The notes under the pieces were generated by a model that saw only the letters and a program-made list of their open reading frames with translations, was not told where the DNA came from and searched no databases. The translations under genes and the position numbers were made by a program. A stretch of DNA of 64,000 bases, taken from the NCBI GenBank assembly GCA_965224675.1, contig CBDDAA010000002.1:248001-312000 (forward strand), written 5' to 3'. The DNA is from UBA7957 sp965224675 (GTDB lineage Bacteria > Pseudomonadota > Gammaproteobacteria > Granulosicoccales > Granulosicoccaceae). Positions 1 to 8,957 of the stretch are shown here, one piece after another. Numbering within the stretch: position 1 is the stretch's first letter; each line of letters opens with the position of its first letter.

Positions 1-1
1 T

Positions 2-994
2 CTGGTACAGATAAGTAATAAGCTATTGGCATTGCCGACTATGCCGCAAATCGCTACCCTGTCGGATGAGAACCCGCTGTTTAAACGCAATCGCCAACGT
101 GCCTTTATAAAAATCCAGGATGGCTGTCGGTATCGCTGCACGTTTTGCATTGTAACGGTGGCACGTGGCAACGAACGTAGCCGTTCGTTATCAGACATTA
201 TTGCAGAAATTAACCAATACGTAGCTCAAGGTATCCGCGAAATCGTCTTAACTGGCGTGCATGTAGGCGGTTATGGAAGTGATATAAACGGCAACCTGTT
301 TTCATTGATTAAAGCTATTATCAGCGACACAGAAGTAGAACGAATTCGTTTTGCATCTGTAGAACCCTGGGATCTGCCAGAAACCTTTTTTAGTCTATTT
401 GAAAATTCCCGCCTGATGCCACATATGCATCTGCCCCTGCAAAGTGGAAGTGATCGAATATTACGAAAAATGGCAAGACGTTGTCGAACAGCAGACTATC
501 GAACTTTGCTAAAAAGTATCCGCTCACAGGTAAGTCATTTTAATATCAGTAGCGACATTATCGTAGGGTTTCCAGGTGAAACGGAGCAAGACTGGCGGGA
601 ATCTTTGCGCTTTATTGAAGAGATGCAGTTTTCACAACTCCACATTTTTAGCTATTCGCCACGCGAGGGTACAAAAGCCGCTAAACTGCCAGATCAGCTA
701 AGCAGTACATGCAAAAAAGAACGTAGCCAGCAATTACATGAATTAGCAAGCCGCATGAAAGATCGTACTTTACAGAAGAACCTGCATAATAGTCATCAAA
801 TATTATGGGAAAGCCGATCAAAATCCACAATCGCCGGGAACTGTAAGTTCAAGGGCTACACAGCAAATTATATAAGAGTTGAAACCGAAGTAAACGAGCA
901 TATCGATCTGGAAAATACGATTACAGGATTTAAACCCGAGTCTGTTAATGTAGCCGGGCAATTACTACTGGGGAGAGTAAATCAAATTAACTAG
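2..994 (+). CDS. mtaB: MtaB-type tRNA t6A methylthiotransferase, 5' partial
   Basis: This is the C-terminal three quarters of a radical-SAM methylthiotransferase. The family member MtaB converts t6A37 to ms2t6A in tRNAs that decode ANN codons. The frame is open to the left edge of the window, so the N-terminal UPF0004 domain and the true start lie outside. The TTG at 26 is only an internal codon. Visible are the radical-SAM cluster motif CRYRCTFC at about nt 125-148 followed by ARGNERSR, the HLPLQSGSDRILRKM segment typical of the family, an FPGETE SAM-site motif, and a C-terminal TRAM-like tail. MiaB and RimO are the alternatives; the CTFCIVTVARG context fits MtaB best. The TAG stop lies inside the CTAG tip of a dispersed repeat (991-1137). 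Confidence 0.88.
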   Translation: MVQISNKLLALPTMPQIATLSDENPLFKRNRQRAFIKIQDGCRYRCTFCIVTVARGNERSRSLSDIIAEINQYVAQGIREIVLTGVHVGGYGSDINGNLFSLIKAIISDTEVERIRFASVEPWDLPETFFSLFENSRLMPHMHLPLQSGSDRILRKMARRCRTADYRTLLKSIRSQVSHFNISSDIIVGFPGETEQDWRESLRFIEEMQFSQLHIFSYSPREGTKAAKLPDQLSSTCKKERSQQLHELASRMKDRTLQKNLHNSHQILWESRSKSTIAGNCKFKGYTANYIRVETEVNEHIDLENTITGFKPESVNVAGQLLLGRVNQIN

Positions 995-1137
995 CAACCT
1001 TTTTAAAAAGCCTCTGATGAATATCAGGCAAGGAAAAATCAGGCGAAAAAACGCAGTTTTATAGGGTGTAAAGAGTATTATAAGCCTGATTTTAACGCCG
1101 CTTGGTACCGTCAGAAGGATTTTCAACAGGCTGCCAG
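991..1137 (+). repeat. MITE-like dispersed repeat, family A, copy 1
   Basis: This 147-bp element has imperfect terminal inverted repeats, starting CTAGCAACC...TTTTTAAAAAG and ending TTTTCAACAGGCTGCCAG. The interior holds an AATCAGG...CCTGATT stem. The same element recurs at 19665-19809 (same strand) and at 41563-41708 (opposite strand), with clear similarity along the whole length. No ORF of its own. The mtaB stop codon is inside the left tip. Confidence 0.8.
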
Positions 1138-1450
1138 GGCATTATTCACAAATTCAGTGTCCTAATAATATTCAGATTTAAATTGTTTATTATTGTAAAA
1201 TACGGCCCGGCTTGCATCATTGTTTACCCAAAATTTTTAACCGTTATACACGTATTAATACAGTATTTGCTATACGCAGCTGGAGTGTGGAGAATTGTAG
1301 GTCTGCTCATACTATGCTTATTGCACTTTCTTAAACATCAGATTTCCATCAGGACAATGGTTTGTGCTATTACACAGATAGCAAAAAAGATTCCTGTTCC
1401 GAAACAGAATCGGAAACTCACAAGTTTCCAATACCAATCAAGGGGAGATA
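995..1450. other. Intergenic region upstream of aceE
   Basis: The first third is the family A repeat. The rest is AT-rich and carries no convincing gene. A 122-codon frame at 1102-1470 begins inside the repeat, has low-complexity hydrophobic composition and overlaps the aceE start, so I do not call it. The aceE promoter must lie here, but I cannot place it with confidence. Confidence 0.5.
1389..1411. promoter_or_regulatory. Imperfect inverted repeat in the aceE leader
   Basis: GATTC(C)TGTT and AACAGAATC pair around a CCGA loop, about 40 bp upstream of the aceE ATG. It could be a leader hairpin or an operator. It does not resemble the PdhR site known from enterobacteria. Function unknown. Confidence 0.25.
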
Positions 1451-4111
1451 ATGTCCGATTTAAACATTGATAAGGATCCAGAGGAAACCAATGAGTGGCT
1501 CGAAGCATTAGAAGCTGTCATAAAAGAAGAAGGAACTGAACGTGCACACTATTTACTCGAACGACTGATTAACCAGTCGCGCCAATCGGGTGTTAATTTA
1601 CCCTATAGTGCCAGCACAACCTATATCAATACCATTCCCTCGCATTTGGAATCACGCACACCTGGAAATCGAGATATCGAACGAAAGATTCGTGCGATGA
1701 TTCGTTGGAATGCAACAGCCATGGTGCTTCGGGCCAATCGCGATGGTGGTGAGCTGGGCGGGCATATCGCCAGCTTTGCCTCCGCCGCAACACTTTACGA
1801 TGTTGGTTTTAATCATTTTTTTCATGCACCTACTGCTGAGCATGGCGGTGATCTTATATTTATTCAAGGCCATTCCTCCCCGGGTGTATATGCCCGGGCA
1901 TTTCTCGAAGGGCGATTGACTGAAAAGGATCTTGATAATTTTCGTCGTGAGACCGATGGCAAGGGCCTGCCGTCCTATCCTCACCCTTGGTTAATGCCCG
2001 ATTTTTGGCAGTTCCCAACGGTTTCCATGGGCTTGACATCCATCATGTCAATCTATCAGGCCCGGTTTATGAAATATTTACATGATCGCAAACTCCGTAG
2101 TACACGTGAACGCCAGATATGGTCTTTCCTCGGTGATGGCGAGATGGACGAGCCAGAATCATTGGGAGCCATCTCATTAGCCGGTCGAGAAAAACTCGAT
2201 AATCTTAATTTTGTCATAAACTGCAATCTGCAACGCCTCGACGGGCCGGTTCGTGGCAACGGAAAGATAATTCAAGAGCTGGAAGGCGTATTCCGTGGTG
2301 CTGGATGGAATGTCATCAAAGTAATATGGGGTTCCTATTGGGATCCATTGTTGGCGAGAGACAAGGATGGCGCACTGGTTAAACTAATGACCGAAACCGT
2401 TGATGGTGAGTACCAGAATTTCAAAGCCAAGGGCGGCGCCTATACAAGAGAGCATTTTTTTAACAAATTCCCAGAGACCAAGGAATTAGTTTCACATATG
2501 TCTAATGATGATATATGGCGACTAAACCGGGGTGGGCATGATCCACATAAAATCTACGCCGCCTACAAACAGGCACTTGATCACAAAGGACAGCCAACGG
2601 TAATTCTAATGAAAACCGTCAAGGGTTACGGTATGGGTGAATCAGGAGAGGGCACCAATGCGACTCATCAACAAAAGAAAATGGATATGGTTTCGCTGAA
2701 AAAAATGCGCAACCGATTCCACATCCCACTTACAGATGAGCAGGTTGAACAGCTTGAGTATGTCAAGCCCGAGCCCGACAGTGAAGAAATAAAATATATG
2801 CAGGAACGGCGCAAAGCTTTGGGCGGTTATTTGCCACAACGCAAAAAATTTGCCGAGCCATTGGAAGTTCCCAACCTTGAGACTTTTGATGCTTTATTAA
2901 AAGGTTCAGGTAAACGGGAAATGTCTACCACAATGGCTTTTGTACGCATGTTAACCATGCTCACGCGTGATAAAAAAATTGGCCAAAATATAGTTCCTAT
3001 TGTACCCGATGAGGCGCGTACTTTTGGCATGGACGGCATGTTTCGCCAACTCGGCATTTACTCATCTGTGGGTCAACTCTATACACCTCAGGACCGTGAT
3101 CAGGTCATGTTCTACAAAGAAGATAAGAGTGGACAAATTCTCGAAGAAGGCATTACCGAAGCCGGCGGAATGAGTTCATGGATAGCAGCAGCCACGGCCT
3201 ATAGTACGCATGGTATTAATATGATCCCGTTTTTCGTTTACTATTCCATGTTTGGCTTTCAACGAATCGGAGATCTTGCCTGGGCTGCCGGGGACATGTG
3301 TGCAAGAGGATTTATGATTGGTGGTACAGCAGGTCGAACAACACTTAATGGTGAGGGCCTGCAGCATGAAGATGGCCATAGCCATATTATCGCCGGAACG
3401 ATTCCAAACTGCGTCACTTACGACCCTTGTTATGCATACGAAATGGCGGTGATTATCCACAGCGGTATGAAACGCATGGTAAGGGATCAGGAGAATGTCT
3501 TTTTTTACATCACTGCAATGAACGAAAACTACTCCCATCCGGAAATGCCAAAAGGTGTTGAAAAAGACATTGTTAAAGGCATGTATAAGTTGCAAACAGC
3601 CAATAAAAACGCAAAACTCCGGGTCCAGCTCCTGGGCTCCGGCACCATCCTTCGAGAAGTACTGGCCGCAGCCGACATGCTGAAACACGAGTGGGGCGTA
3701 CACGCTGGCGTTTACAGTGTAACCAGTTTTAATGAACTCGGAAAAGACGCCCGTGCGACCGAAAGATGGAACAGGCTAAATCCACAGCAAAACCACCGGA
3801 AATCTTTTGTCGCCCAACAGTTGGAAGATACCGATTGTCCTGTAATTGCATCCACCGATTATATAAAGTCCTATGCAGAACAAATCCGCAAGGAGATCCC
3901 CACTCGTTACACAGTCCTTGGCACCGATGGTTTTGGTCGATCTGATACTCGTAAAAAACTGCGCAGATTTTTTGAAGTAGATAAATCTTATATTGTGGTG
4001 GCCGCTCTAAAAGCGCTGGCTGATGAGGATAAAATTGAACAACAAATTGTTACCGATGCCATGGAAAAATATAGAATCAGTAGTGATAAACCAGACCCAC
4101 TAACTGTTTAG
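1451..4111 (+). CDS. aceE: Pyruvate dehydrogenase E1 component, homodimeric type
   Basis: E1 decarboxylates pyruvate with thiamine diphosphate and acetylates the lipoyl groups of E2, feeding acetyl-CoA to the TCA cycle. The 886 residues match the full length of the homodimeric AceE of gammaproteobacteria rather than the split alpha/beta type. The ThDP motif GDGEMDEPES is at about residue 228, with the partner NCNLQRLDGPVRGNG near 257. The GEGLQHEDGHSH segment near 635 is characteristic of AceE. The ATG follows a GGGGAG ribosome-binding site at 8-bp spacing. First gene of aceE-aceF-lpd; aceF starts 24 bp downstream, so the three are very likely co-transcribed. No truncation seen. Confidence 0.98.
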   Translation: MSDLNIDKDPEETNEWLEALEAVIKEEGTERAHYLLERLINQSRQSGVNLPYSASTTYINTIPSHLESRTPGNRDIERKIRAMIRWNATAMVLRANRDGGELGGHIASFASAATLYDVGFNHFFHAPTAEHGGDLIFIQGHSSPGVYARAFLEGRLTEKDLDNFRRETDGKGLPSYPHPWLMPDFWQFPTVSMGLTSIMSIYQARFMKYLHDRKLRSTRERQIWSFLGDGEMDEPESLGAISLAGREKLDNLNFVINCNLQRLDGPVRGNGKIIQELEGVFRGAGWNVIKVIWGSYWDPLLARDKDGALVKLMTETVDGEYQNFKAKGGAYTREHFFNKFPETKELVSHMSNDDIWRLNRGGHDPHKIYAAYKQALDHKGQPTVILMKTVKGYGMGESGEGTNATHQQKKMDMVSLKKMRNRFHIPLTDEQVEQLEYVKPEPDSEEIKYMQERRKALGGYLPQRKKFAEPLEVPNLETFDALLKGSGKREMSTTMAFVRMLTMLTRDKKIGQNIVPIVPDEARTFGMDGMFRQLGIYSSVGQLYTPQDRDQVMFYKEDKSGQILEEGITEAGGMSSWIAAATAYSTHGINMIPFFVYYSMFGFQRIGDLAWAAGDMCARGFMIGGTAGRTTLNGEGLQHEDGHSHIIAGTIPNCVTYDPCYAYEMAVIIHSGMKRMVRDQENVFFYITAMNENYSHPEMPKGVEKDIVKGMYKLQTANKNAKLRVQLLGSGTILREVLAAADMLKHEWGVHAGVYSVTSFNELGKDARATERWNRLNPQQNHRKSFVAQQLEDTDCPVIASTDYIKSYAEQIRKEIPTRYTVLGTDGFGRSDTRKKLRRFFEVDKSYIVVAALKALADEDKIEQQIVTDAMEKYRISSDKPDPLTV

Positions 4112-4135
4112 TGCTGGCACAACGGAGAAAGATTT

Positions 4136-5770
4136 ATGACTAAATCAATCGAAATCCTGGTGCCTGACATCGGTGATTATAACGACGTGGAAGTCATCGA
4201 GGTGTTGGTCGCCGAGGGTGATGAGATTCAGGTCGAAGATTCACTAATCACAATCGAGAGTGATAAGGCCAGTCTGGAAATACCTGCTACCACCAGCGGC
4301 ATTCTGAGCAATTTGAATGTAAAAGTCGGTGATCGTGTTTCAGAGCATGATGTTATTGGAATTGTTCAATTTCAAAATGAAAGGCCAGAGCCAGAGGAAC
4401 AGCAAGACCCCACATCTGTGAAGTCTACACCAATTATAACCTCTACACATGTCAGCAGTAACGAAGAGGCTATTCGAGTACCAGACATTGGTGGCTACAA
4501 GAATGCAGAAATAATTGAAGTATTGGTGTCTGTAGGCGACTCTGTCGATGAAGAGCAATCACTCATTACATTGGAAAGCGATAAAGCAAGCATGGAAGTT
4601 CCTTCACCAAAATCTGGAACCATAAAGTCACTAAAGGTATCATTGGGTGACAAGGTATCAGAGAGTGATGTTATTGCAGTAATAGAAAGTTCAGAACTGC
4701 GGGTGGATAGTAAAATAGAAAACGCCCTGACTACACCTGATAAGGAACCCAGCAACACAATCCCAACGTCTATTCCTCAACCCTCCACTTCTACAGTAAC
4801 TCAGATAAATTCCTCACCAACGGCATATATAGAATCAATCGATAAGAAAATGGTACATGCCAGCCCAGGGGTACGACGCTATGCAAGGGAGCTGGGCGCC
4901 AACCTCTCTCTGGTTAGTGGCTCCGGCCCCAAACGGCGCGTATTAAAACAAGACGTAAAGGCGTTTATAAAAAACACTTTGGATAATTCTTCAGCAAATT
5001 ATGCAGGCGCCACCGGCCCCGCAGGCCGTGGCACCGGAATTCCCCCAATCCCCGAAATTGATTTTAGCAAGTATGGCGATATCGATCGTGTTGAACTTGG
5101 GCGGATTCAAAAATTATCAGCCAGCAATCTACATAGAGCCTGGTTAAATTTGCCAATGGTAACACATCACGATGAAGCGGATATCAGCGATATGGAGGAG
5201 TTTCGAAAATCCTTAAAACCAGAAACAGAGAAACGTGGCGTTCGTATTACCGGGCTTGCGTTTCATATGAAAGCACTTGCCGCAACACTGAGGATTTTTC
5301 CGAAGTTCAATTCCTCTTTATCGATCGATGGTCAGGCACTTTTTTTAAAAAAATATTTTCATATTGGTATAGCCGTTGATACACCCAATGGCTTAGTGGT
5401 ACCCGTGATACGCGATGTAAATGAGAAATCTATTTTCGATTTAGCTGGCGAAATGGCTGACATCAGTAGTCGTGCCAGAGCGAAAAAACTCAAACCTGAT
5501 GAAATGCAAGGCGCAAGCATGACTATTTCGAGTCTGGGCGGTATTGGTGGCACGGCTTTTACACCCATCGTCAATGCTCCAGAGGTCGCAATACTCGGCA
5601 TTACACGCGCCAAAATACAACCTTTCTGGAATGGAAGTGATTTTATTCCTCGACTGATGTGCCCTTTTGATCTGACTTATGATCACCGCGTTATCGACGG
5701 TGCTGACGCAGCCAGATTTATGCTTAGTTATTGCCAGACAATTAGCGACATACGTCGTTTAGTACTTTAA
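4136..5770 (+). CDS. aceF: Dihydrolipoamide acetyltransferase, PDH E2
   Basis: E2 is the core of the pyruvate dehydrogenase complex and moves the acetyl group from lipoamide to CoA. The 544 residues hold two N-terminal lipoyl domains with the ESDKAS motif (lipoylated Lys44 and Lys150), each followed by a Ser/Thr/Pro-rich linker. A peripheral-subunit-binding domain at about 242-277 begins ASPGVRRYARELG. The C-terminal acyltransferase domain carries the catalytic DHRVIDGADAARF motif near residue 516. E. coli E2 has three lipoyl domains; here there are two, and the E3 encoded next door carries one more. Start ATG has GGAGAAAG upstream. Confidence 0.97.
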   Translation: MTKSIEILVPDIGDYNDVEVIEVLVAEGDEIQVEDSLITIESDKASLEIPATTSGILSNLNVKVGDRVSEHDVIGIVQFQNERPEPEEQQDPTSVKSTPIITSTHVSSNEEAIRVPDIGGYKNAEIIEVLVSVGDSVDEEQSLITLESDKASMEVPSPKSGTIKSLKVSLGDKVSESDVIAVIESSELRVDSKIENALTTPDKEPSNTIPTSIPQPSTSTVTQINSSPTAYIESIDKKMVHASPGVRRYARELGANLSLVSGSGPKRRVLKQDVKAFIKNTLDNSSANYAGATGPAGRGTGIPPIPEIDFSKYGDIDRVELGRIQKLSASNLHRAWLNLPMVTHHDEADISDMEEFRKSLKPETEKRGVRITGLAFHMKALAATLRIFPKFNSSLSIDGQALFLKKYFHIGIAVDTPNGLVVPVIRDVNEKSIFDLAGEMADISSRARAKKLKPDEMQGASMTISSLGGIGGTAFTPIVNAPEVAILGITRAKIQPFWNGSDFIPRLMCPFDLTYDHRVIDGADAARFMLSYCQTISDIRRLVL

Positions 5771-5785
5771 TATGGAGGAAATCGC

Positions 5786-7525
5786 GTGAGTGATTTGGTA
5801 ACCGTTGAAGTCCCTGATATAGGTGACTATAACGAGGTTGAGATTATCGAAGTGTTGGTCAAAATCGGAGACTCGATTGAGTTGGATGATTCTCTTATCA
5901 CGTTGGAAAGTGATAAGGCAAGTATGGAAATACCATCACCTGTTTTTGGTACTGTCTCCTCTATACTGGTAAAAGCGGGTGATAAAGTGTCAGCGGGTTC
6001 AGCTATAGTACTTATTGACCAGCCAAACAGTAGTCCTGCTGAGCCACAAGGAGAACCTGAATCAATTAACATTTCTCAAAAAACCAACACCTCAGCATCG
6101 ACCAAAGCCTCGATACATACACAAGTTCTCGTTCTTGGTAGTGGCCCTGGTGGGTACACTGCTGCATTCAGGGCTGCTGATCTGGGCAAAAAAGTTATCA
6201 TGATTGAACGCTATAGTTCAATCGGTGGTGTCTGTCTAAATGTAGGTTGCATTCCATCCAAAGCGCTCTTGCACGCAGCACAGGTGATCAATGAAACAAG
6301 CGAAATGGCTGATTGGGGGATAGATTTTTCGACCCCGGAAATAAATATTGAAAAACTACTTGCCCGCAAAAACAAAGTTGTGCGTCAATTAACTACTGGC
6401 CTTAAGGGTTTGGCAAAACAACGTAAAGTTGAAATAATTACAGGTGTTGGTGAATTCAGCGGCAGCCATGAAATGACGGTAAGTACTGCTGAAGGCAAGG
6501 TCACTGTTAGCTTTGATTCTGCAATTATTGCTGCAGGATCGCAAAGCGTAAAAATCCCAGGCTTCCCCTATGGCGACAATCGGTTAATCGACTCCACCGG
6601 AGCATTGGAACTGGAGTCAGTGCGTGGCCGAATGCTGGTCATTGGCGGAGGTATCATTGGTCTGGAAATGGGCACTGTCTATAATGCGCTAGGGGCGAAA
6701 ATAACAGTAGTTGAATTGTCTGATGGATTGATTCCCGGCTGTGATCGTGATCTGGTACGGCCTTTGGAAAAACGCCTGAAAAATCAGTTCGAGAATATAT
6801 TTACAGGCTGCAAAGTTGTCAGAATGGAGTCTTGCGATGACGGAATTCAAATTTGGTTTGAAGGAGGAAAGGCGCCTGAGACAGATAAGTTCGATAAAAT
6901 CCTGCTTGCAGTTGGTCGTTCGCCTAACGGAGCAAAAGTAGGTGCTGATAAAGCAGGTCTGGAGGTCGATGACCGTGGTTTTATTTTGGTCGATAAGCAA
7001 CAAAGGACTAACATATCCCATATTTATGCTATTGGAGATGTTGTAGGTCAACCGATGTTAGCTCATAAGGCAACACATGAAGGCAAAGTAGCTGCGGAAG
7101 TGATATGTGGCAAAAAATCTCAATTTGACGCACTCACTATACCCTCAGTCGCGTATACCGATCCAGAAATTTCCTGGATGGGGCTAACAGAGACCGAGGC
7201 AAAGAGCCAGAATATTCATTTTGAAAAAGCAACCTTTCCCTGGGCTGCAAGTGGTCGTTCGCTCAGTATTGGAAGAAATGACGGGCTGACAAAAGTTCTA
7301 TTCGATCCCGATACAAAACGCATCCTGGGCGCTGGTATTGTGGGTCCAAATGCAGGTGAACTGATTGCTGAGGCAGTGTTGGCGCTGGAAATGGGTGCTG
7401 ATATCGAGGATGTGGCGTTAACAATTCACCCGCACCCGACCCTATCTGAAACCTTCAATTTCGCCTGCGAAGTAGCTGAGGGGTCCTGTACTGATATTTA
7501 TGTACCTAAAAAGAACAAAAAATAG
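5786..7525 (+). CDS. lpdA: Dihydrolipoamide dehydrogenase (PDH E3) with N-terminal lipoyl domain
   Basis: This flavoprotein reoxidises dihydrolipoamide using NAD+. Start is GTG at 5786 behind a GGAGG site, 15 bp after the aceF stop. Residues 1-75 form an extra lipoyl domain with Lys44 in ESDKAS, then a Ser/Thr-rich linker. The E3 body begins near residue 115 with the FAD motif GSGPGG, the redox disulfide GGVCLNVGCIPSK (Cys150/Cys155), an NAD motif IGGGIIGLEMG, and the C-terminal HPHPTLSE with the catalytic His-Glu pair. At 579 residues it is about 100 longer than E. coli Lpd, which the lipoyl domain explains. Lipoyl-E3 fusions are known in some beta- and gammaproteobacteria. Confidence 0.97.
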   Translation: MSDLVTVEVPDIGDYNEVEIIEVLVKIGDSIELDDSLITLESDKASMEIPSPVFGTVSSILVKAGDKVSAGSAIVLIDQPNSSPAEPQGEPESINISQKTNTSASTKASIHTQVLVLGSGPGGYTAAFRAADLGKKVIMIERYSSIGGVCLNVGCIPSKALLHAAQVINETSEMADWGIDFSTPEINIEKLLARKNKVVRQLTTGLKGLAKQRKVEIITGVGEFSGSHEMTVSTAEGKVTVSFDSAIIAAGSQSVKIPGFPYGDNRLIDSTGALELESVRGRMLVIGGGIIGLEMGTVYNALGAKITVVELSDGLIPGCDRDLVRPLEKRLKNQFENIFTGCKVVRMESCDDGIQIWFEGGKAPETDKFDKILLAVGRSPNGAKVGADKAGLEVDDRGFILVDKQQRTNISHIYAIGDVVGQPMLAHKATHEGKVAAEVICGKKSQFDALTIPSVAYTDPEISWMGLTETEAKSQNIHFEKATFPWAASGRSLSIGRNDGLTKVLFDPDTKRILGAGIVGPNAGELIAEAVLALEMGADIEDVALTIHPHPTLSETFNFACEVAEGSCTDIYVPKKNKK

Positions 7526-7549
7526 ATTGAATAGAAATACTACAAGCTT

Positions 7550-7576
7550 ACTAAGGAGAACGGAGATATCCTTAGT
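7550..7576 (+). terminator. Hairpin downstream of lpdA
   Basis: ACTAAGGA and TCCTTAGT form a perfect 8-bp stem 25 bp after the lpdA stop. No T-run follows, so termination is uncertain. It directly abuts the palindromic element at 7583. Confidence 0.3.
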
Positions 7577-7582
7577 ATACTA

Positions 7583-7847
7583 AGTGTAGTGTAACGTTCA
7601 AAGCACTCATTCAGAGTCAGCCACAAACGCCTCAGCAAGGCGCTGTTCGAAGTGAATAGTGAACTATTGACGAGGACAGGAACGCAGCGGAGGCGTTTGT
7701 GGCTGACTCCCGAAAGGCGAGTTGGCAACGACCCATTCACGTTGTTACTTGGCTCTTGACGTAGGCCAACTATGCCTGCGAGCAAGTGCCTAGCGGCTGA
7801 ACCGTTGCCAACTCGCTGAATGAGTGCTTTGAACGTTACACTACACT
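7583..7847. repeat. Palindromic MITE-like element 1 (three-way-junction architecture)
   Basis: This element of about 265 bp has 32-bp perfect terminal inverted repeats (7583-7614 and 7816-7847, starting AGTGTAGTGTAACG). They enclose two further perfect inverted repeats placed side by side: 20 bp at 7614-7633/7690-7709 and 14 bp at 7717-7730/7803-7816. The arms abut one another, so one strand would fold as a three-way junction. No credible ORF. It fills the lpdA to glycosyltransferase interval. Two other elements (36962-37267, 61176-61444) share the layout but not the sequence. Confidence 0.85.
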
Positions 7848-7862
7848 AGCATTAAATTATCC

Positions 7863-8957
7863 TTAGCACCCAATTGTTGCTGAGAACAACTGGTGATATT
7901 GTCGGTATATTGTATTCGGTTGAAATCGTTCGGAAGTTTTTTTGATCGATTCCCGATCATACGAAGAAGGTTTGGTCAGGTATTTATTCAATGAATGTGC
8001 GAGTGATTCCGCACTAATTTTTTCACTGAGATATCCATTTACCCCCTGCACTACAATTTCTGCGGTACCACCAGGGCAGTTAGTAGCAACGATTGGAGTC
8101 CCGCATGCAATGGCCTCAATCAATATATTGGGTAAACCTTCATAGCGGGATGATGATACAACTACATCTGCATGATACAAATACGGGTATATATCATTGA
8201 TAAACCCCGGCATAGTGATTTTTGATGATAACTCCAGAAGCTTGATACGAGATTCCAACTTCTGTCTTTGCTGCCCATCTCCCAATATCACCAGATGCAG
8301 ATTGCAGTGCTTTTTTTCGACCTCTGCAAACGCATCAAGCAGAATATCAAATCCTTTTTGTGGTTCAAATCGACCAACACTCAGCAAATTTATTTGCTTA
8401 GAATAAGGGTTATACGGAATCGTTGTATTTTCGGGTAAGAATCGTTCATTTAATGGATTGTAAATTTGCACAAGTTTATCGGGTTTGAGTCCAATCTCCA
8501 TTTGCATTTCATTCCACATATGTCGTGATTGACATACAATTTTATCCGCATAAGGATATAAACAGCGATAAAGCATTTTGTAAACAAAACCGTAGCGAAT
8601 CGATGTCAATGCAGCCGATGGTGTATTAACTTCTCGCAGAATCAGTTTAAATTTATTTTTTTGACTTCTGTTAATCAGTGACAAAAGTATATTCAATCGA
8701 GAAATCGATGAGAAGACACAATCAACCTGCATTTTCCTTAAGGTGGATCGGGCAATGAAAAAAGCATTTCTTACTTTCTCACACTTTAAATCGACGACCT
8801 TAACCTCTTCCGCAACTGCAGTTTTTAATACCCCTCCTCCGTTAATAACAAGAAGGGATACGTCATAGTAGTTGCAGAAATGATTTGCGAGCCGAATCAT
8901 GACATTCTCAGCACCGCCAGGATTAAATGTGGGCAGTACAAATACCAGTTTTTTCAT
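7863..8957 (-). CDS. Glycosyltransferase, family 4 type
   Basis: This predicted retaining GT-B glycosyltransferase adds a sugar to a lipid-linked glycan at the cytoplasmic face of the membrane. The N-terminal FVLPTFNPGGAENVMIRLA is the classic acceptor-domain start. SVGRFEPQKGFDILLDAF and GDGQQRQKL mark the second Rossmann domain. SRYEGLPNILIEAIACG carries the donor-binding EX7E motif. At 364 residues it is full length. Its start overlaps the stop of the HAD-type gene by 4 bp, so the two are probably translationally coupled. Last gene of the minus-strand polysaccharide transcript. The sugar is not predictable from sequence. Confidence 0.92.
   Translation of the reverse strand: MKKLVFVLPTFNPGGAENVMIRLANHFCNYYDVSLLVINGGGVLKTAVAEEVKVVDLKCEKVRNAFFIARSTLRKMQVDCVFSSISRLNILLSLINRSQKNKFKLILREVNTPSAALTSIRYGFVYKMLYRCLYPYADKIVCQSRHMWNEMQMEIGLKPDKLVQIYNPLNERFLPENTTIPYNPYSKQINLLSVGRFEPQKGFDILLDAFAEVEKKHCNLHLVILGDGQQRQKLESRIKLLELSSKITMPGFINDIYPYLYHADVVVSSSRYEGLPNILIEAIACGTPIVATNCPGGTAEIVVQGVNGYLSEKISAESLAHSLNKYLTKPSSYDRESIKKTSERFQPNTIYRQYHQLFSATIGC

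Noticed and set aside
49..994. Calling the left-edge gene miaB or rimO
   Set aside because: The CTFCIVTVARGNERSR cluster motif fits MtaB better, though the missing N-terminus prevents a final decision.
1102..1470. 122-codon plus-strand frame before aceE
   Set aside because: It begins in the family A repeat, has no ribosome-binding site or recognisable motif, and overlaps the aceE start.
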